Shown: in pieces, positions 1-12,058 of the stretch | How positions within the stretch are numbered: the stretch's first letter is position 1 | Layout: each line of letters opens with the position of its first letter | Notes under the pieces: generated by a model | The model's database searches: none | Seen by the model: the letters and a program-made list of their open reading frames with translations, nothing else | What the model was told of the DNA's origin: nothing | Program-made: the position numbers and the translations under genes | Assembly (NCBI GenBank): GCA_014529385.2 | Contig: CM043970.1 | Location: forward strand, 40,353,279 to 40,417,278 | From: Adiantum capillus-veneris | Lineage: Eukaryota > Streptophyta > Polypodiopsida > Polypodiales > Pteridaceae | DNA: 64,000 nt | Reading direction: 5' to 3'

Positions 1-327
1 TCCATTGCACACCAAGTAACACACTCTCTATTGTGTGCCTTGAGCTTCCTTCGTATTCTCCAAGTTGTGTGTATTTCTCTGCAACCATAATTCCAACAAT
101 TTGCTACCATATACATGTGGTAGTGATGTGTGTGAACACACTAGGACCGCCGGGGCATTTTTCCCTCTTTAGGAGGTTTTTTCCCCCGTGCATTGTATAT
201 ACACCCATCACTCTAGTGCTATCTATCTTTCCATTGCACACCAAGTAACACACTCTCTATTGTGTGCCTTGAGCTTCCTTTGTCTTCTCCAAGCTATGTG
301 TGTTTCTCTGCAGCCCTAATTCCAACA
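1..327 (+). mobile_element. Tandem copia LTRs (LTR a partial, LTR b complete)
   Basis: LTR a (1-98, cut by the window start) and LTR b (102-327) both end in TTCCAACA. LTR b begins TGCTACC. Only three bases, ATT, separate them. The family is identified by the LTR at 25652-25898, which has the same ends and is followed by a primer-binding site. No primer-binding site follows LTR b here, so this is the 3' end of an element. The inverted copy at 52450-52906 shows the same pair next to a copia RNase H fragment. Confidence 0.85.
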
Positions 328-925
328 ATACACATACGATGTCTCAAGGGCATCTGGAGACCAAATTTGAGAAATTTGACTGCTCTAGAGTGTTCAAAAG
401 GGGGGTTTAACCCTTAGTACACCTTGAGACTAGTGTTTTGACCCACTCGTGACACCCAAAAGACCAAAGACGAAGTATCAAAAAAAAAAGAGAGAAATTG
501 TGATCCTGAGCATGTTTTTGCATGAAAATTGGTAGAGGTGCTTGAAAACCAGTGCTAGAGACTTGGGGGATGCTTGTGAATGAATTATGTCCAAAAATTC
601 ATCAACAGACATCATACGCGTATGATGTCTAAAGGGTGATTCTGGCGGCAAAAATTTAAACTTTTGACATTATACCCATCTTTTGCATGTTTTATTGAGC
701 ACATACACCAAATTTTATATCATTTGGGCTTAAAGATGGAGAGTTAAGGGGATTTTACTCTTTCAAGAGATTTCCTTGTCAAAAGGTGGTGGTTTTGTGC
801 ATTTTCGAGTTCCAAAATTGTTGTGAGCACATGTTCGTGTTGTACACACCAAGGTGCAGCTTGGGTAGAAATAGAAGTCCATTCTGACCACAAATCCTTT
901 TTGTATCTCATTTTCAAACCTTTGG
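328..925. other. Gene-free stretch with 20-bp palindrome
   Basis: I see no coding region. At 609-628 there is a perfect 20-base palindrome, ACATCATACGCGTATGATGT. A related, partly disrupted sequence (TACACATACGATGTCT) lies directly after the LTR at 328, and both are followed by a similar short module. The same palindrome is kept in the inverted copy near 52148-52167. Confidence 0.6.
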
Positions 926-1398
926 ATGTATTGTTTGAGTGATAATTGCAAGATCTTCAACGAGGAGAGCATTGCAAAGAGCGAGCGAACTTCATCCACT
1001 ATGCCAACTCAAGTAGGACCAACTATTGCAGCTCTCACCAATGCTATAGAAGACATGCTTAAAAGAATGAACGATATGATGACCAACATGCAAAGGATTC
1101 CTAAGAGAGGTCCAAGGTAGAGACCAACCCTAGGACAACCTATGGAAAAAAATAAACTGTTGAAACGGTGTGCCATTGAAGAAAAATGGACAAACCATGA
1201 GACAAACGAGTGTTACTACAAGCCAAAATATGATGGAAATGTCTAGTATGTGCCAATGAGGCCACAAGGACAACCCATGTATAGATAACTGCCAAATGTG
1301 GCACCAATGCAAAGACCCACATGAATACGGAGTGACCACAACCAATATTAGGCCAAAAACCACCACTCCCAAGGAATAATGCTATATCAGTCAAGTAT

Positions 1399-1704
1399 AT
1401 GTTGCTTGAGGAACCAGTGGAAGAACACGCTCTAATACCTGTTACACCATACCCTAAAACTAGTTCGGTAACAATGGAGGTAGAAGAAGAGTGTTATAAT
1501 CAACCATCACCGGTCCTTGTAGAACCAATATACCAAACACCTACAGATAGAGCACTTGTTTACTTCATTGCAAACCAAAGAGCTAGACCGCTTAAAATCA
1601 AACCAATGCCCAAACCAAAAACCAAAGATTGTCATAACTGCGAGGCTGATGACCATTGGAAAAGTGATTGTCTCAAACCAAATAAGAATGCAAAAATATC
1701 CTGA
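1399..1704 (+). pseudogene. Gag fragment with CCHC zinc knuckle
   Basis: A 101-residue open frame with an acidic N-terminal half, a proline- and lysine-rich stretch (KPMPKPKTKD), and a complete CX2CX4HX4C knuckle with Cys-Cys-His-Cys spacing near its C-terminus. Knuckles of this type bind RNA in LTR-retrotransposon gag proteins. The frame opens and closes without element signals, so it is a piece of a longer broken gag. The inverted copy at 51073-51378 is nearly identical. Confidence 0.65.
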
Positions 1705-3797
1705 AGACTGCCCTAGGAATCCAACAAACAAAGGAAAAACCTCCTTAAACATAGTTCAAGTTCTACCAACATCTCATCAGATGGAGAACCCACAATTCCA
1801 CGTCAAGTAGTGACTCAGAGCACATGGCAAGGGGAATAAACAGAAAAATACAAGTGGATCGAACATACCCAACAATTCCTCCAAAAACTCCAAAAAATAA
1901 TGACGCAAATGGTATGAACTCAAGAGATAGAAACTACAAATTGGGGTCAAAGAAAATATACAGAAGCAGGTAGAGAAAAAGATGCAGACCTCGTCATCAG
2001 ACTTTAAGGAATCGGAACCAAAATTGACAGGATTGCAATATTGATTGATAAAATTTACAAACCATTCAAAGCAGTCTTGGAAGTATTCCAAGCTGGATTG
2101 AAATCCAATCAAACATTAGAAACCAAATAGAAAAATTATATGGCATCGATGGATATGGAAGCGACTAAATTAGAAGCTTACAAAAACTTGGTGCAAATCA
2201 AGCAAGCTATGCTGGAAAAACAAATACCTCATTTCAAAATCATAGGGAAACCAGTGCAACATGAGACAAAGATCATCAGAGAAAAAACACAAGAGAAGGA
2301 TGAGCTGGAAACGTTAGAGAACCATGACCCACTGTAAAATGATAGTTCTTGATAGTGAGGAAGGATGGATAGAGTACCCATAGTCAAACAAGATTGGCCA
2401 AACCACCTGTGAGAACGAGGTAGGGAAGTAAAAGGTGGGAATTTGACTCTAAAATCTGCTCGAATTAAAGACGTATGGCTAGATAGACTACCCATGGAAT
2501 TAGACTAACAATCCTTGTATAGATATTGGGGATCAGAGCAGTCAGACTTAACAAAGCTAGAACATTGCGGACTCTACCTTCGTACTTAGGTGAGAATGAA
2601 GACAAATCAATAGTTTGCAAAACAAAGAAACTAATAGTCCAAAATAAACCTTGGATGTGGAAAATGTGCACTCCATTATGTCAAGCCCAATTCGTTGTAG
2701 AATCACATTGGGTGAGCTACTGAAGTTAAGGCAACACCTATGGGGAGATAAGAATGAAAAACCTATAGAGGAATATTGTGGAGCGTGTGGTCGCAAGTGT
2801 GGACACTTTCCTAAAGACTACCCTAGGAATCCAACAAACAAAGGGAAAAACTCCTTAAACATAGTTCAAGTTGTGCTGACAGTTCATCACATGGAGAACC
2901 CACAATTCCAGTTCAAGTAGTGACTCAAAGCACATGACAAAGGGAATAAACAGAAAAATACAAGTGAATTGAACATACCCAGCACCTCCAAAAAAGAACA
3001 ACACAAATGTTACAAAGTCAAGAGATATAAACTATAAATTGGGATCAAAGAAAAGATACGGAAGGAGGTAGAGAAAAAGATGTTGACCTTGTCATCAGAC
3101 TTTAAGGTTGAACCGGAACCAAAATCGACGGGATGAATAATGATCGATAAAGTTTACAAACCATTCAATGCAGCCTTGGAAGCTTTCCAAACTGGATTGA
3201 GCCGATCAAAAATTATGAACCAAATGGAAAAAACATTCAGCATCGACGAATATGTAAGCAGCTAAATTAGAAGCTTACAAAACTTGGTGCAAATCAAGCA
3301 AGCCATGCTGGAAAAATAGAAACCTATGTTAAAAATCATAGGGAAACCAGCGCAACATGAGACTAAGACCATCAGAGAAAAAACACAGGAGATGGATGAG
3401 CTGGAAACTTAGAGAACAATGACCCACAATCACTATAAACTTGGCCAAACCACCTGTGGGAACGAGATAGGGAAGTAAAAGATGGAAGTTTGACTCTGAA
3501 ATCTGCTCCAATTGAAGATGTATGTCTAGATAGACCACCCATGGAATTAGATCAACAGTCCTTATATAGATATTGGGGATTAGAGCAATCAGACTTAACA
3601 AAAGCTGGAACATTGTAGACTCTACCTTCGTACTTAAGTGAGAATGAAGAGAGATCAATAGTTTGCAAAACAAAGAAACTATATAGGCCAAAACAAACCT
3701 TGGATGTGAAAAATATGCACTCCATTATTTCAAACCCAATTCATTACACAATCAAATTAGGTGAGCTATTGAAGTTAAGACCACACCTATGGGAAGA
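1700..3797 (+). repeat. Internal ~1.1-kb tandem duplication in the gypsy remnant
   Basis: About 1700-2755 and 2814-3797 are diverged tandem copies. Both begin with CCTAGGAATCCAACAAACAA, continue through AACATAGTTCAAGTT and AACAGAAAAATACAAGT, and end near AAACCTTGGATGTG and the GAAGTTAAG..CACACCTATGG block. The divergence between units is far larger than that between the two inverted arms, so this duplication is older. Confidence 0.8.
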
Positions 3798-3954
3798 TTT
3801 GCAAACCACCATGGAGAAGATGGGATTAAAGGGGATATCTCAAACAAAACTAGAAAAATTGCAAAATGAGGATATTTGAAATAAACTTGTCAATTCTGTA
3901 CCCATGAACAAAGTAGGTAACTACTGTAAAGGGAACGAGGGAAACACAACCCTT

Positions 3955-4260
3955 CTAGTATATTACAATGACATAACAATGATGGCTGTTTTGGACAATG
4001 GGACTAGCATAGCTATAGCGACAAAAGCCATCTGAGAAGCCTAGGGAAAGTCAGTGATTAGGTAAACGAGGATGAAACTGCAAGTAGCAGGTTGACACAT
4101 TCAAAAATTGATGGGATTAGTAGAGAAGGTGATCTCAACTCCTCTGGAACCAACACACTTTTTTCATCGTAGATTTCAAAAAGAAACTCAGCTATGAAAT
4201 TATCTTGGGAAAACCATTTATGATATAGATACAATGAATCCAAGATTGGGGGAATGATTA
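3955..4260 (+). pseudogene. Retropepsin-like fragment
   Basis: Translation around 3984-4030 gives AVLDNGTSIAIATKAI, which fits the active-site turn of retroviral-type aspartic proteases (usually DSG or DTG, here DNG). The downstream frame contains stops but keeps a pattern like plant gypsy proteases (MKLQVAG, then GKTIYD near 4210). The change of the active-site triplet and the stops indicate a dead copy. Confidence 0.5.
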
Positions 4261-5176
4261 TCTCTACCAAAAACAAGTAGAATAAATTACCCGAGTAAAT
4301 ATGAAAGACCACTCCTACAATGATGTCTTGAGGACACGGATACAGGAATTGGACTCTTAAACCTTAGCAGAGACTAAACTACAATTGTGGATACACAAAG
4401 ACACTCCAATTTGGATGTGTGAGGCTTCAAAGTTGGGTAGTTTACAAAGGGAATATTGCAATTGAGACAGAGAAGTGAATGATGTAGATCACATACTAAA
4501 CCATTCGTTGAACATTTGTTCAAACCTTTTGAGTGGACCCAAATTTTGGCCGCAATGGATGTGTGCGTTAATAACACCAACACACTTTTGCGACAAGGAG
4601 GGCTATGATATAGTCCCAATCTAAATGGTATTTATCAAAATGATCAATGAGAAATAAGTATTCTCTGATCACTACTATGATGACATGGATGAGTTAGAAG
4701 AAAAAACAATTACTACAGAGGAATCAGACTCGAAAAAATAGCAGTAAGAGCTAAACTTCTACTCAGGGGAGGAGAGGATTTTTTTTGGATTTCCAAACCA
4801 GCATCGACGACGCCAACAAAGGTATCATAGGAAACGGGACATTAACTTAAAAAATAAAACACCAAAACCTACACTGGAAAACAGAACTCAATTCTTGATG
4901 AAAGTAGATGCAACAAACTACATAAAAGACAACATAACGGGAAGATATCCAGACATAAAACATTTAGAGCAACAAAACAAAATGAAACAAAGCCGCGCAA
5001 ACCTAAGAATACCAAAGGAAAGGAACCTCCTCCAATGAAAAAAATTGAATGCAAAGAAAAATAAAAAGAGCTGAGATGGACTTTGAAAGAAGCGTGGACC
5101 ACAGAGATGGAGTCAGATAGTAACAAACCAAGAGCAGTACACTTTGCAAGATTGAAGGATCATTGTTGAGCAACCC

Positions 5177-5362
5177 TTGAGACAAACAAAAGAACCAGGC
5201 AAATCCTATGAAGGGCCCAAAAATGCCAAGAAAATTGACCTTGTAGATCCTGAAGAAGAGTCAAGACCCGCATACATAGCTACATATCTGTCACAAGAAG
5301 AAGGAGAGATTCTCATTAGAGCGTTAAAGGAATATAGAGATGTATTTACATTGTCGCTTTAG
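5177..5362 (+). pseudogene. Start of gypsy reverse-transcriptase region
   Basis: A 61-residue frame containing ESRPAYIATYLSQEEGEILI followed by ALKEYRDVFTLSL. Plant gypsy polyproteins usually show a very similar stretch just before the RT core (LREYKDVFAWSY). The frame stops at the point where the RT core should begin, so the element is truncated here. It is repeated at 47416-47601 on the minus strand. Confidence 0.6.
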
Positions 5363-6180
5363 AAAAGGAATGAGGGTTGTTCGAGATACACTCTGAGGTT
5401 AGTCTCAAAGGTGATTGTTTCAACACTCCAAAGACAAATCTGTTAGCTTTGGAAATGTCTTTGTAGTTGGGAATAAGATACAAGTGCACCAATCTTTAAT
5501 GCCGCAATAAACAAGGCTTGTCAGCAAAATGCAACATAAAGTTGTCAGGGTTTGTTTTGTAAAAAATCATGGTGATGTAAGTACTTCAATGTTTACAGTA
5601 GAGCATTGACAATGTGTAAGATATTGTCCTAGAAGTTCTCTATACTACCAGCTATCTTATCCGAGTGACATGCTTGTATCCACTGCTCCACATGGCCACT
5701 CTTCCGATATCTAAAGATAAGCATTGGCTGCGGGGAGTATTTCACGATGCCAAGTGGTGGGATTATACCACAATGTTGGATATTTTAAGTGGTGGCTTCT
5801 TTCATGGCTTGTTTTGCAGCAGTTGGCTCGTGTGGCGGGATCTTGAATACTTTAGTTTCATACACAAGGTCTAAGAAGTACACGAACTTGCTTGACATAT
5901 GCCCATCTTCCTTTTCCGAGTTGGGGTGCTTACAAGTTAAAAACATGTCAATCATGTGGGAGGTGCAATACTAGTGCATCACCTTGGGCTAGTGCTCCCA
6001 CAATGGTAGGCTGAGTTGGGAGTTTCCACTTCTATTTTAGTGAGTTGGCTCGATAAGATCAGCCACACTCGATATTTTTCTAGGGCCTTCTAGCTTGCTC
6101 TTTCCTTTTATTTTAGCATGCAATTGATGAATCAATTGCATTATTTTCCGTACTAGAGGGATAGAGCAAACTTGATGGTT
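5363..6180. other. Uninterpreted remnant, possible broken minus-strand frame
   Basis: No recognisable domain. On the minus strand a broken frame (about 5975-5780) reads MIDMFLTCKHPNSEKEDGHM and continues for about 50 residues. It is conserved in the inverted copy (about 46810-46990). I cannot assign a function. Confidence 0.3.
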
Positions 6181-6464
6181 TTAATGCAGAGCATTAAAAG
6201 TAACCAAGATTTGACCCAAGACTTGCTTGAAAAGTCCCCGCATTTGACCGCCACTAAAAATTACAATATCAACTGATATTGTGGGGAATGATTGTTGTAA
6301 GTTCTCAAAGCAATTTTTTCTCAATGTATTGACATAATCATTGAAACTAGAAGGCTCTGCATTCTCAAAACATTGACGTAACTGCTTCTCTTCAAACACC
6401 ATTGGCGAATAATAGCTTCAATGACTATTTTCTGATGTGCTTGTGATAGCTTCGTCTTTGACAT
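6181..6464 (-). pseudogene. Unrecognised short protein, frame-shifted
   Basis: On the minus strand an ATG at 6464-6462 opens MSKTKLSQAHQKIVIEAIIR, then a shifted frame continues with QLRQCF.NAEPSSFNDYVNTL to 6181. The inverted copy (46365-46624) has the same start and the same frame problem, so the damage predates the duplication. I do not recognise the family. The long AT-rich flank suggests part of another mobile element, but no termini were found. Confidence 0.4.
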
Positions 6465-6512
6465 GGCTATTAAAACAAACAATGATATATTAATAGAAAG
6501 AGAATAGTTCAA

Positions 6513-8098
6513 ATATGTTGAAATATGAAAATGTTTAATATCAATGTTGAATACTTAGATAGATTTAAAGTGAAATATTTGTTGCAACAAATGAATAAAT
6601 ACATTTTTTATCGAATCCTATGGTCTTTGAATAAGGTTTTATTATCAATAGTTGAATAATTGTGTCGTACAAACAATTGAATCACTAAAAGTTAACATTA
6701 TGAAAAATTAGTCCAATGTGTGAGTTAAAAACTCTAACACAAGTGTGGACACTACTAAACATAGAACACTAGAAGTTTATGTCACAGAGAAGTAGTATAT
6801 TAGACTACTAAAAGTGTACGTTACTCACTAATAGCCCAATTGTGTGAGCTAATAGCTCTAACACAAGAGTGGTCTCTATTATTTAAATGATTGAAAGATT
6901 AAATAATCAATTTGGTCACTATTGAAGTATGAAAATCTTTAACACAATGCAGCAGTCAAACCATTAATCATCACATTTAGAAAAAAGCTACATGTCATAG
7001 TTACAAAGAAAGCGTAGAGAGTATATCATTACTCACTTATTGCGAGTGACAGACAGTGACAAAAAGAGAAGCAAAGCTTCAACTTAGCACTCACTATCTT
7101 GTACTATTGTTTAGGTGAGTTGGATACGTAAAACAAAAGCATAAACAATAGTACAAACAAAAAATGAACACTGATACATTTGTAGATGAAGAGAAAGTTA
7201 AACTTAACTCTTCACTCTTCAAATGTGTCAATGTGTATACTTAATTTATACTATAGTTTAGCTTTGTCTCTAGTGTATAAAGTAAACTATACTGGATAAA
7301 AAGATTCTAAATATGTTTGTATATTTTTACAACTTCTAAAGTGTGAGTATTCTCTTACACAATAGGAAGTGACAAACCCCTACGCAGGAACCTCTACACA
7401 TCATGAGTGGTATTCTACACTCAATATGGCTCTCTATGGAGTGTGACCCATAGGTCTACACAACCACAAGACATAGCGCTAGTGTCTATCTATTCTAAGA
7501 GTGTGACTATGTTGACACAACCTTGGAATAGTCCTACGCACCTCCAAACTAATTTTGTGTGTGAGGAGAACCTTTAGCGCAACACAAATTAGCAAAACAA
7601 AAGTTAAAAACAATGCTAAAAGAGTTATTATACATGCTTTCTCTACCTATGATATGCTGAGAAAGACTATAATGCACTCCTTCAATTGAAGAGGCGTATA
7701 TATGATATGAGTCTGCGATTGAAATTTCTTCAATCAAAGATTTTTTCGATTGAAGTAATCCTTTGATTATACATTTTATAGTGTATTATTCAAAAAATCA
7801 TTGTATAATCCAAATAATATGTATAATTTTCATTATATGAACGTACAAATGCAACCCAAGCTATGATGTGATTCAACAACCATTTATGGATATCCAATGA
7901 TAATCAAGTACCATCATATGTTGAGCAACAAATGGCAACGGAGATTGACACCTTGGATGCATGGGTGGCCCACACCTCTAACCTACAAGGTTACCACAAG
8001 TAGCCATCTAGATTGAATGTTTCTCAAAACATTTTCATGCTGAAACCCATAACAAGAAATAAAATCAAGATTTGAAGGTTTCCCTCTTGCCCAACTAT

Positions 8099-8100
<2 letters not shown>
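6513..8100. other. AT-rich gene-free stretch
   Basis: No gene seen. Two related 30-base modules, near 6718-6748 and 6841-6871, share GTGTGAG..AAnnnCTCTAACACAAG and each contains a small inverted repeat around the centre. Near 7690-7760 GATTGAA and TTCAATC alternate several times and could form hairpins. At 6992-6995 lies the empty target (ATGT on this strand) of the solo LTR found in the inverted copy. Confidence 0.6.

Positions 8101-8137
<37 letters not shown>
8101..8137. repeat. (CT)n microsatellite
   Basis: Uninterrupted CT dinucleotides. The matching tract in the inverted copy (GA, 43047-43107) is longer, showing length change after the duplication. Confidence 0.95.
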
Positions 8138-8142
<5 letters not shown>

Positions 8143-8483
8143 AGCTAGGGTTTCATTCCTTCTCTTCCACAGCTCACCTATGGGCATAGGGTAGTGTCCA
8201 ACCAGGGGTGGTTAATGCCCAACCAAAATTAGCACCATGTTAACACATGAACTAAAGGCATGACCTGTTCACACCCCACACATGCCTTCCTCAACTCTTG
8301 CTTCATAGTAACCCTTGCTACATTTGTAGTAACCCTCACTACATTCACACCCAAATTGACACCATGTTCACACTCACAACTAAGGAAAATATCTATTCAC
8401 ACCCCACACATGCCTTACTCAACTCAGTGTCGAGCCAACTTATCCTCTGAAGCAACACCTTCTCCTAAGAGAATTTCCACTAA

Positions 8484-9170
8484 CATGGCGGATAAAGGAA
8501 ACACTTCAAAATCACCATCCAAGCAGGACCAAGCTTTGTGGCCATTATAGGATCTCTTAGCAAACTCGATCACATAGGTCAACTCCAAATGACCCTCAAT
8601 TGAGTAATGGAGGAAAATCATGAACTCAAGGAGAACCTCAACAAACTAGAGGCACAGTTTGACTCAATGGTCGATCTCGCCACTGACAAAGTAAAGGAAG
8701 TAGAAGCAAAGGTCTCTCAAGCCCATACAATAGCACTTGCCAAAGTGGAGACATGTGTGACAATGGAGCTCCAAGAACACTCACTCCAAGAAGAAAACTA
8801 CCTCAAGGTCCCCTTGGCGAATCCGAGGGCTACCCCAAATATGGGACACATACAAGGACACGCTCCAAGACACCTTCCTCAAAGTGACTTTCAAGCCGGT
8901 ACATGTCGACTACGACATGTTAGAAGGCATCATTAACAAGAGGAACAACAAGCACATATTGAGTGGGAATGCCATTCTTAATTTTGAGAATAGGGAGGGA
9001 CGACTCCAACTACTCCAATAATCATGTCTTCTCAAAGACACCAAGTTCAGGATCATAGAGGAACTCGCCCCTCTACAACTCAAATGCAAAGGTGAAGAAT
9101 TTACCAAAGTGCATGTAGCACGCTGCACAAGCCAAAGGCAAATGGGCGATATATCATGGAGGAAAGGCAA
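8484..9170 (+). pseudogene. Coiled-coil protein fragment, element-derived
   Basis: The frame starts MADKGNTSK at 8484, shifts by a one-base loss, then continues at 8607 as MEENHELKENLNKLEAQFDS. This heptad-like, Glu/Lys-rich stretch of about 60 residues predicts a coiled coil. In the inverted copy (42697-42000) the first part is intact but ends in TGA where the downstream frame needs an amino acid. A following block reads ILSGNAIVNFENREGRLQLL and later RQMGDISWRKGNYT. I do not recognise the family; a gag-like structural role is a guess. Confidence 0.45.
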
Positions 9171-9333
9171 TTATACATGAGTTTCAATATTCTAAGCATT
9201 CTCCCACACTGCCAATCACCACCACCTATCCCTTAGTTTTCTTTCCCCTTTTTGTAGTTGTCTTTTATCCTAAGGTTGTCCCCATCAAGCCAACGTGTAT
9301 TAACCTAGCAACATTGACCTTTGAGTCGCTCCA

Positions 9334-9362
<29 letters not shown>
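9334..9362. repeat. Poly(C) tract
   Basis: About 29 C residues. The inverted copy has a G run of about 24 (41824-41847). Such tracts are prone to length error in sequencing as well as in nature. Confidence 0.9.
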
Positions 9363-9365
<3 letters not shown>

Positions 9366-9481
9366 CCCCACCATCTATCATCCATTCCCCTCCCCCCTGT
9401 GAGAGGAGATGCCTCCTTGTATACACGTTTTTGGTCCTTTAGATCATATTTGACCTTCCGAGGATGATAAATCTCTCTCTC

Positions 9482-9510
9482 CATTAGGGCCAAAAACGAC
9501 TCAAAAAGGG
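9482..9510 (+). repeat. Left TIR of the histone transposon
   Basis: 29 bases beginning CATTAGGGCC and ending TCAAAAAGGG. Identical, in reverse complement, to 25137-25165. The base before it is the end of a (TC)5 run (9472-9481). Confidence 0.88.
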
Positions 9511-9860
9511 ATGTGTAAGGAATTGGTTAACTGACTAATTAGCAAATCCATTTATGGTCAAAACGGCTCCAAATTTGTCCGTTTTGGTCATTTAAAGCAT
9601 ATCTACGCAATCTAAAGTGTATCTAGGTACATATCTCTAAATATTCAAAAAGATATCGTTTTCTTCAGATTCCTTTGCGGCTCACCTCGAAATTTGCTCT
9701 CATTTACTTCACTTGGTGGCAAATAGTTGTTTCCACTTTTGAATCACTCAATGTCTCTTTTTTCTCTCACTTTTCGCAAGCTTTCTCTCTTCTTCTTTGA
9801 TGCACGTTGGTCTGCTACTATGTTATTTCCATTATACTTTCTGTGTGTTCATTACTTACA

Positions 9861-12058
9861 ATGAGTAATACATATTCCATTAGTGATAACCACAAGTTTC
9901 ACTTCAACATTAAGCTAAGCCAAGAATATGCTACTAAGCAGAGTGTCTATCAAAGACCAGTTACAACTACAAATGAAGCACAACAACTTCGCAACGAGGG
10001 AAAGAAACACATTTATATATGGACAAATGGGAGCTTGTATCCACCGGATCCCAGCACTGGAAGGTATCCATCTTTTCACACACCTCATAATTTGATGAGA
10101 TTTGTTGGTGATGGGATTGCTGGCTTACTAGGATATAGTTCTAGGCTATCTCATTTACACATTGATCATACACATTACATTCAATATCTCAAACTGCTTT
10201 TTCTTCAAATGCAGCATGAATTTTAGAACTTGAAAACCAAATAGCATCAAAAAAAATAAGAAAATCATCAGCTTTAGACTTTAAAAGAAACTCCAATAGG
10301 ATTAAGAGCACGAGTAAAATGAATGAGAGATGTAGTAAACTTAATAGAAGGTTCCGGACAAAGGAAAAAAGATTAAAGATTAGTAGTGAACATGTGACTA
10401 GTCTTTTAGGATTTAATATATATGTCCAATGTTCAAGAAAGGGTGAGATTTCTGAATGAGGTAATGAACACAAGTGACATTTTGAAACTTCCTGAAAACC
10501 GAAGAAAAACCCGAACATTTTGGAGAGTACTATCATATAGAAGGAACGATGCCATATGAAAAACAGAAAAAAAATCTTTTTTTGAGTATAATGTTTTTAA
10601 AAACATTTGGATGAGTATAAAAAAAGTTCAATCTGCTATGGTGAGATACTATAACATGCAAGAAGTAGATTGTGAAGGAAAACTTATTTTTGTTATGAAA
10701 TTGGATGAAGCTCAAATTCAAGAATGTCAAAAAATGGAAAGAGTATCCATATCCCTAATGAATAGAGCATTGGACTATAGCCAGGGTAAGCTTGATTCCC
10801 CATACCTCAAAACTCAATCATAAATGGAGCTTTGGTGGATCGGAGCAGCTCAAATACCAGTAGAAAATCACGATATATTGAATTGGCTCTTTTTGCAGAC
10901 CGATATCCCTTTTGTTATAGACGACCAAAATGCAAGTGAAAAACTCCGTGTAGATGGCATGAATGACTTTATTGTAGAATGGCACTTGAGTGCCAACCTA
11001 AAAAGCATTGAAGTGCACGTTTGGTGTATGTGGAGGTGCCAATACAAGGTATCCATGTCTATATTGCATGGCAAGCACTGAAAAAAAGGATGGCTTGCAG
11101 AACACAAGGTTGGAAAACCACCATCGAGAAATAGTGTGAACGTCATCGACTACCCATGGTCTTCTATGATTTGGGATCCAATTCTAACAATAGATTTAAA
11201 AAATGTACATATATGTACATTGCATGTAGAGATTAGAATCTTGGACAAATTGCTTTGACTCCATCTTGGTTATGTATATTCTATTAAGCCAAGTACACTT
11301 GCAAACGAGTGCATAGAAAAATGCGAGGCTTTTCTCTCTCAAATGGGTTTTCATGGTGGTCAACTGCATCTAAAAAAAGATCCTTCTTTTTCAAAAGGAA
11401 CGGGTGATGTTTTGCAAGATGTTTCAATGGGTGGAGCAAAAGTCAGAAGATTTTTAAGTAACCATGACAACAAACAAGTTGATGCTATGTGGAATTGCTG
11501 GAAGGATCTTTGTGTAATAACAACCAATGTCAGAAGTAGACCAGATGTAGCCAACAAACGCATGGAAGTGTGGAAGAAGCTCGACAATCTTTTGAAAGTT
11601 TTGAGACAACAAGTTAGCTCTGCTACTTACGCAGATGACTTTAAAAAGATAATAAAGCTTTTAATAGCTGCTATTACAAATGCTTGGGGATCAAAAGACA
11701 TCACATACTATTTGGTGAGTATTCAATTACTTTTTAAAGTCTGGATAGTATTTTACATTGCATCCTATAAGTTCAAGTAACCTTTTTTTTAATCATTTTT
11801 AGCATATTTTGTACCTGCATGGACCATATTTTGCAAAACAAGGACCCCTTGCAACATGGAATACTCAGTGGATGGAAAAATCTCACTATCAAGCGAGGAC
11901 TTCTTTTTTCAAATGTACAAGAAAGGGAGGGAGGGGGACAAAGAAGGAGCAATGCACTGAAGGAATTATTCAATTGGTTCTATAGGAGGAAATTACAACG
12001 GATGAGATCAAACAACCATGCTGCTCAACCACAGATGGAGATTAACGCTTCACTTTGA
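9861..12058 (+). pseudogene. Gene A: putative transposase of the histone transposon
   Basis: ATG at 9861 opens MSNTYSISDNHKFHF, followed by a conserved block (KKHIYIWTNGSLYPPDPSTG), a basic coiled-coil-like part in shifted frames (10230-10460), then QAMVRYYN-type and WHLSANLKSIEVHVWC blocks, a CxxC motif in the inverted copy (PCLYCMASTGKKGWLAEHK), and a C-terminal part with CTLHVEIRILDKLL and YADDFKKIIKLLIAAITNAWG. An 88-bp GT..AG intron (11715-11802) joins YYL to HILYLHGPYF; the last exon ends in a basic segment. The LH..IRI.D.LL block and the C-terminal HGP..basic ending resemble large DDE-type transposases I associate with invertebrate DNA transposons, but I cannot name the family or locate all catalytic acids. 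Several stops and frameshifts: not functional. Confidence 0.6.

Larger units (their letters stand above)
926..5362 (+). pseudogene. Degenerate gypsy-type gag-protease-RT remnant
   Basis: Short reading frames interrupted by stops follow the order of an LTR retrotransposon polyprotein. A CCHC knuckle lies near 1633-1674 (C-HN-C-EADD-H-WKSD-C) and a second, imperfect one near 2779-2820. A retropepsin-like stretch with LDNGTS lies at about 3984-4004. A block near 5262-5362 reads like the linker before gypsy reverse transcriptase (RPAYIATYLSQEEGE..LIRALKEYRDVF). The rest of RT, RNase H and integrase is missing. The region is an old, truncated element and is duplicated at 47416-51851. Confidence 0.7.

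Noticed and set aside
763-1394. Overlapping minus-strand frames of about 80 residues, mirrored at 51383-52014
   Set aside because: Opposite to the gag-like frames, hydrophobic by chance and without any domain.
926-5362. Endogenous plant pararetrovirus
   Set aside because: No movement-protein or coat signature; the RT start and protease layout suit a gypsy element better.
6690-7100. CRISPR-like or satellite array
   Set aside because: Only two diverged modules, no regular spacing.
9305-9493. Glycine-rich frame (minus strand)
   Set aside because: Produced by the poly(C) tract and not conserved with the same length in the inverted copy.
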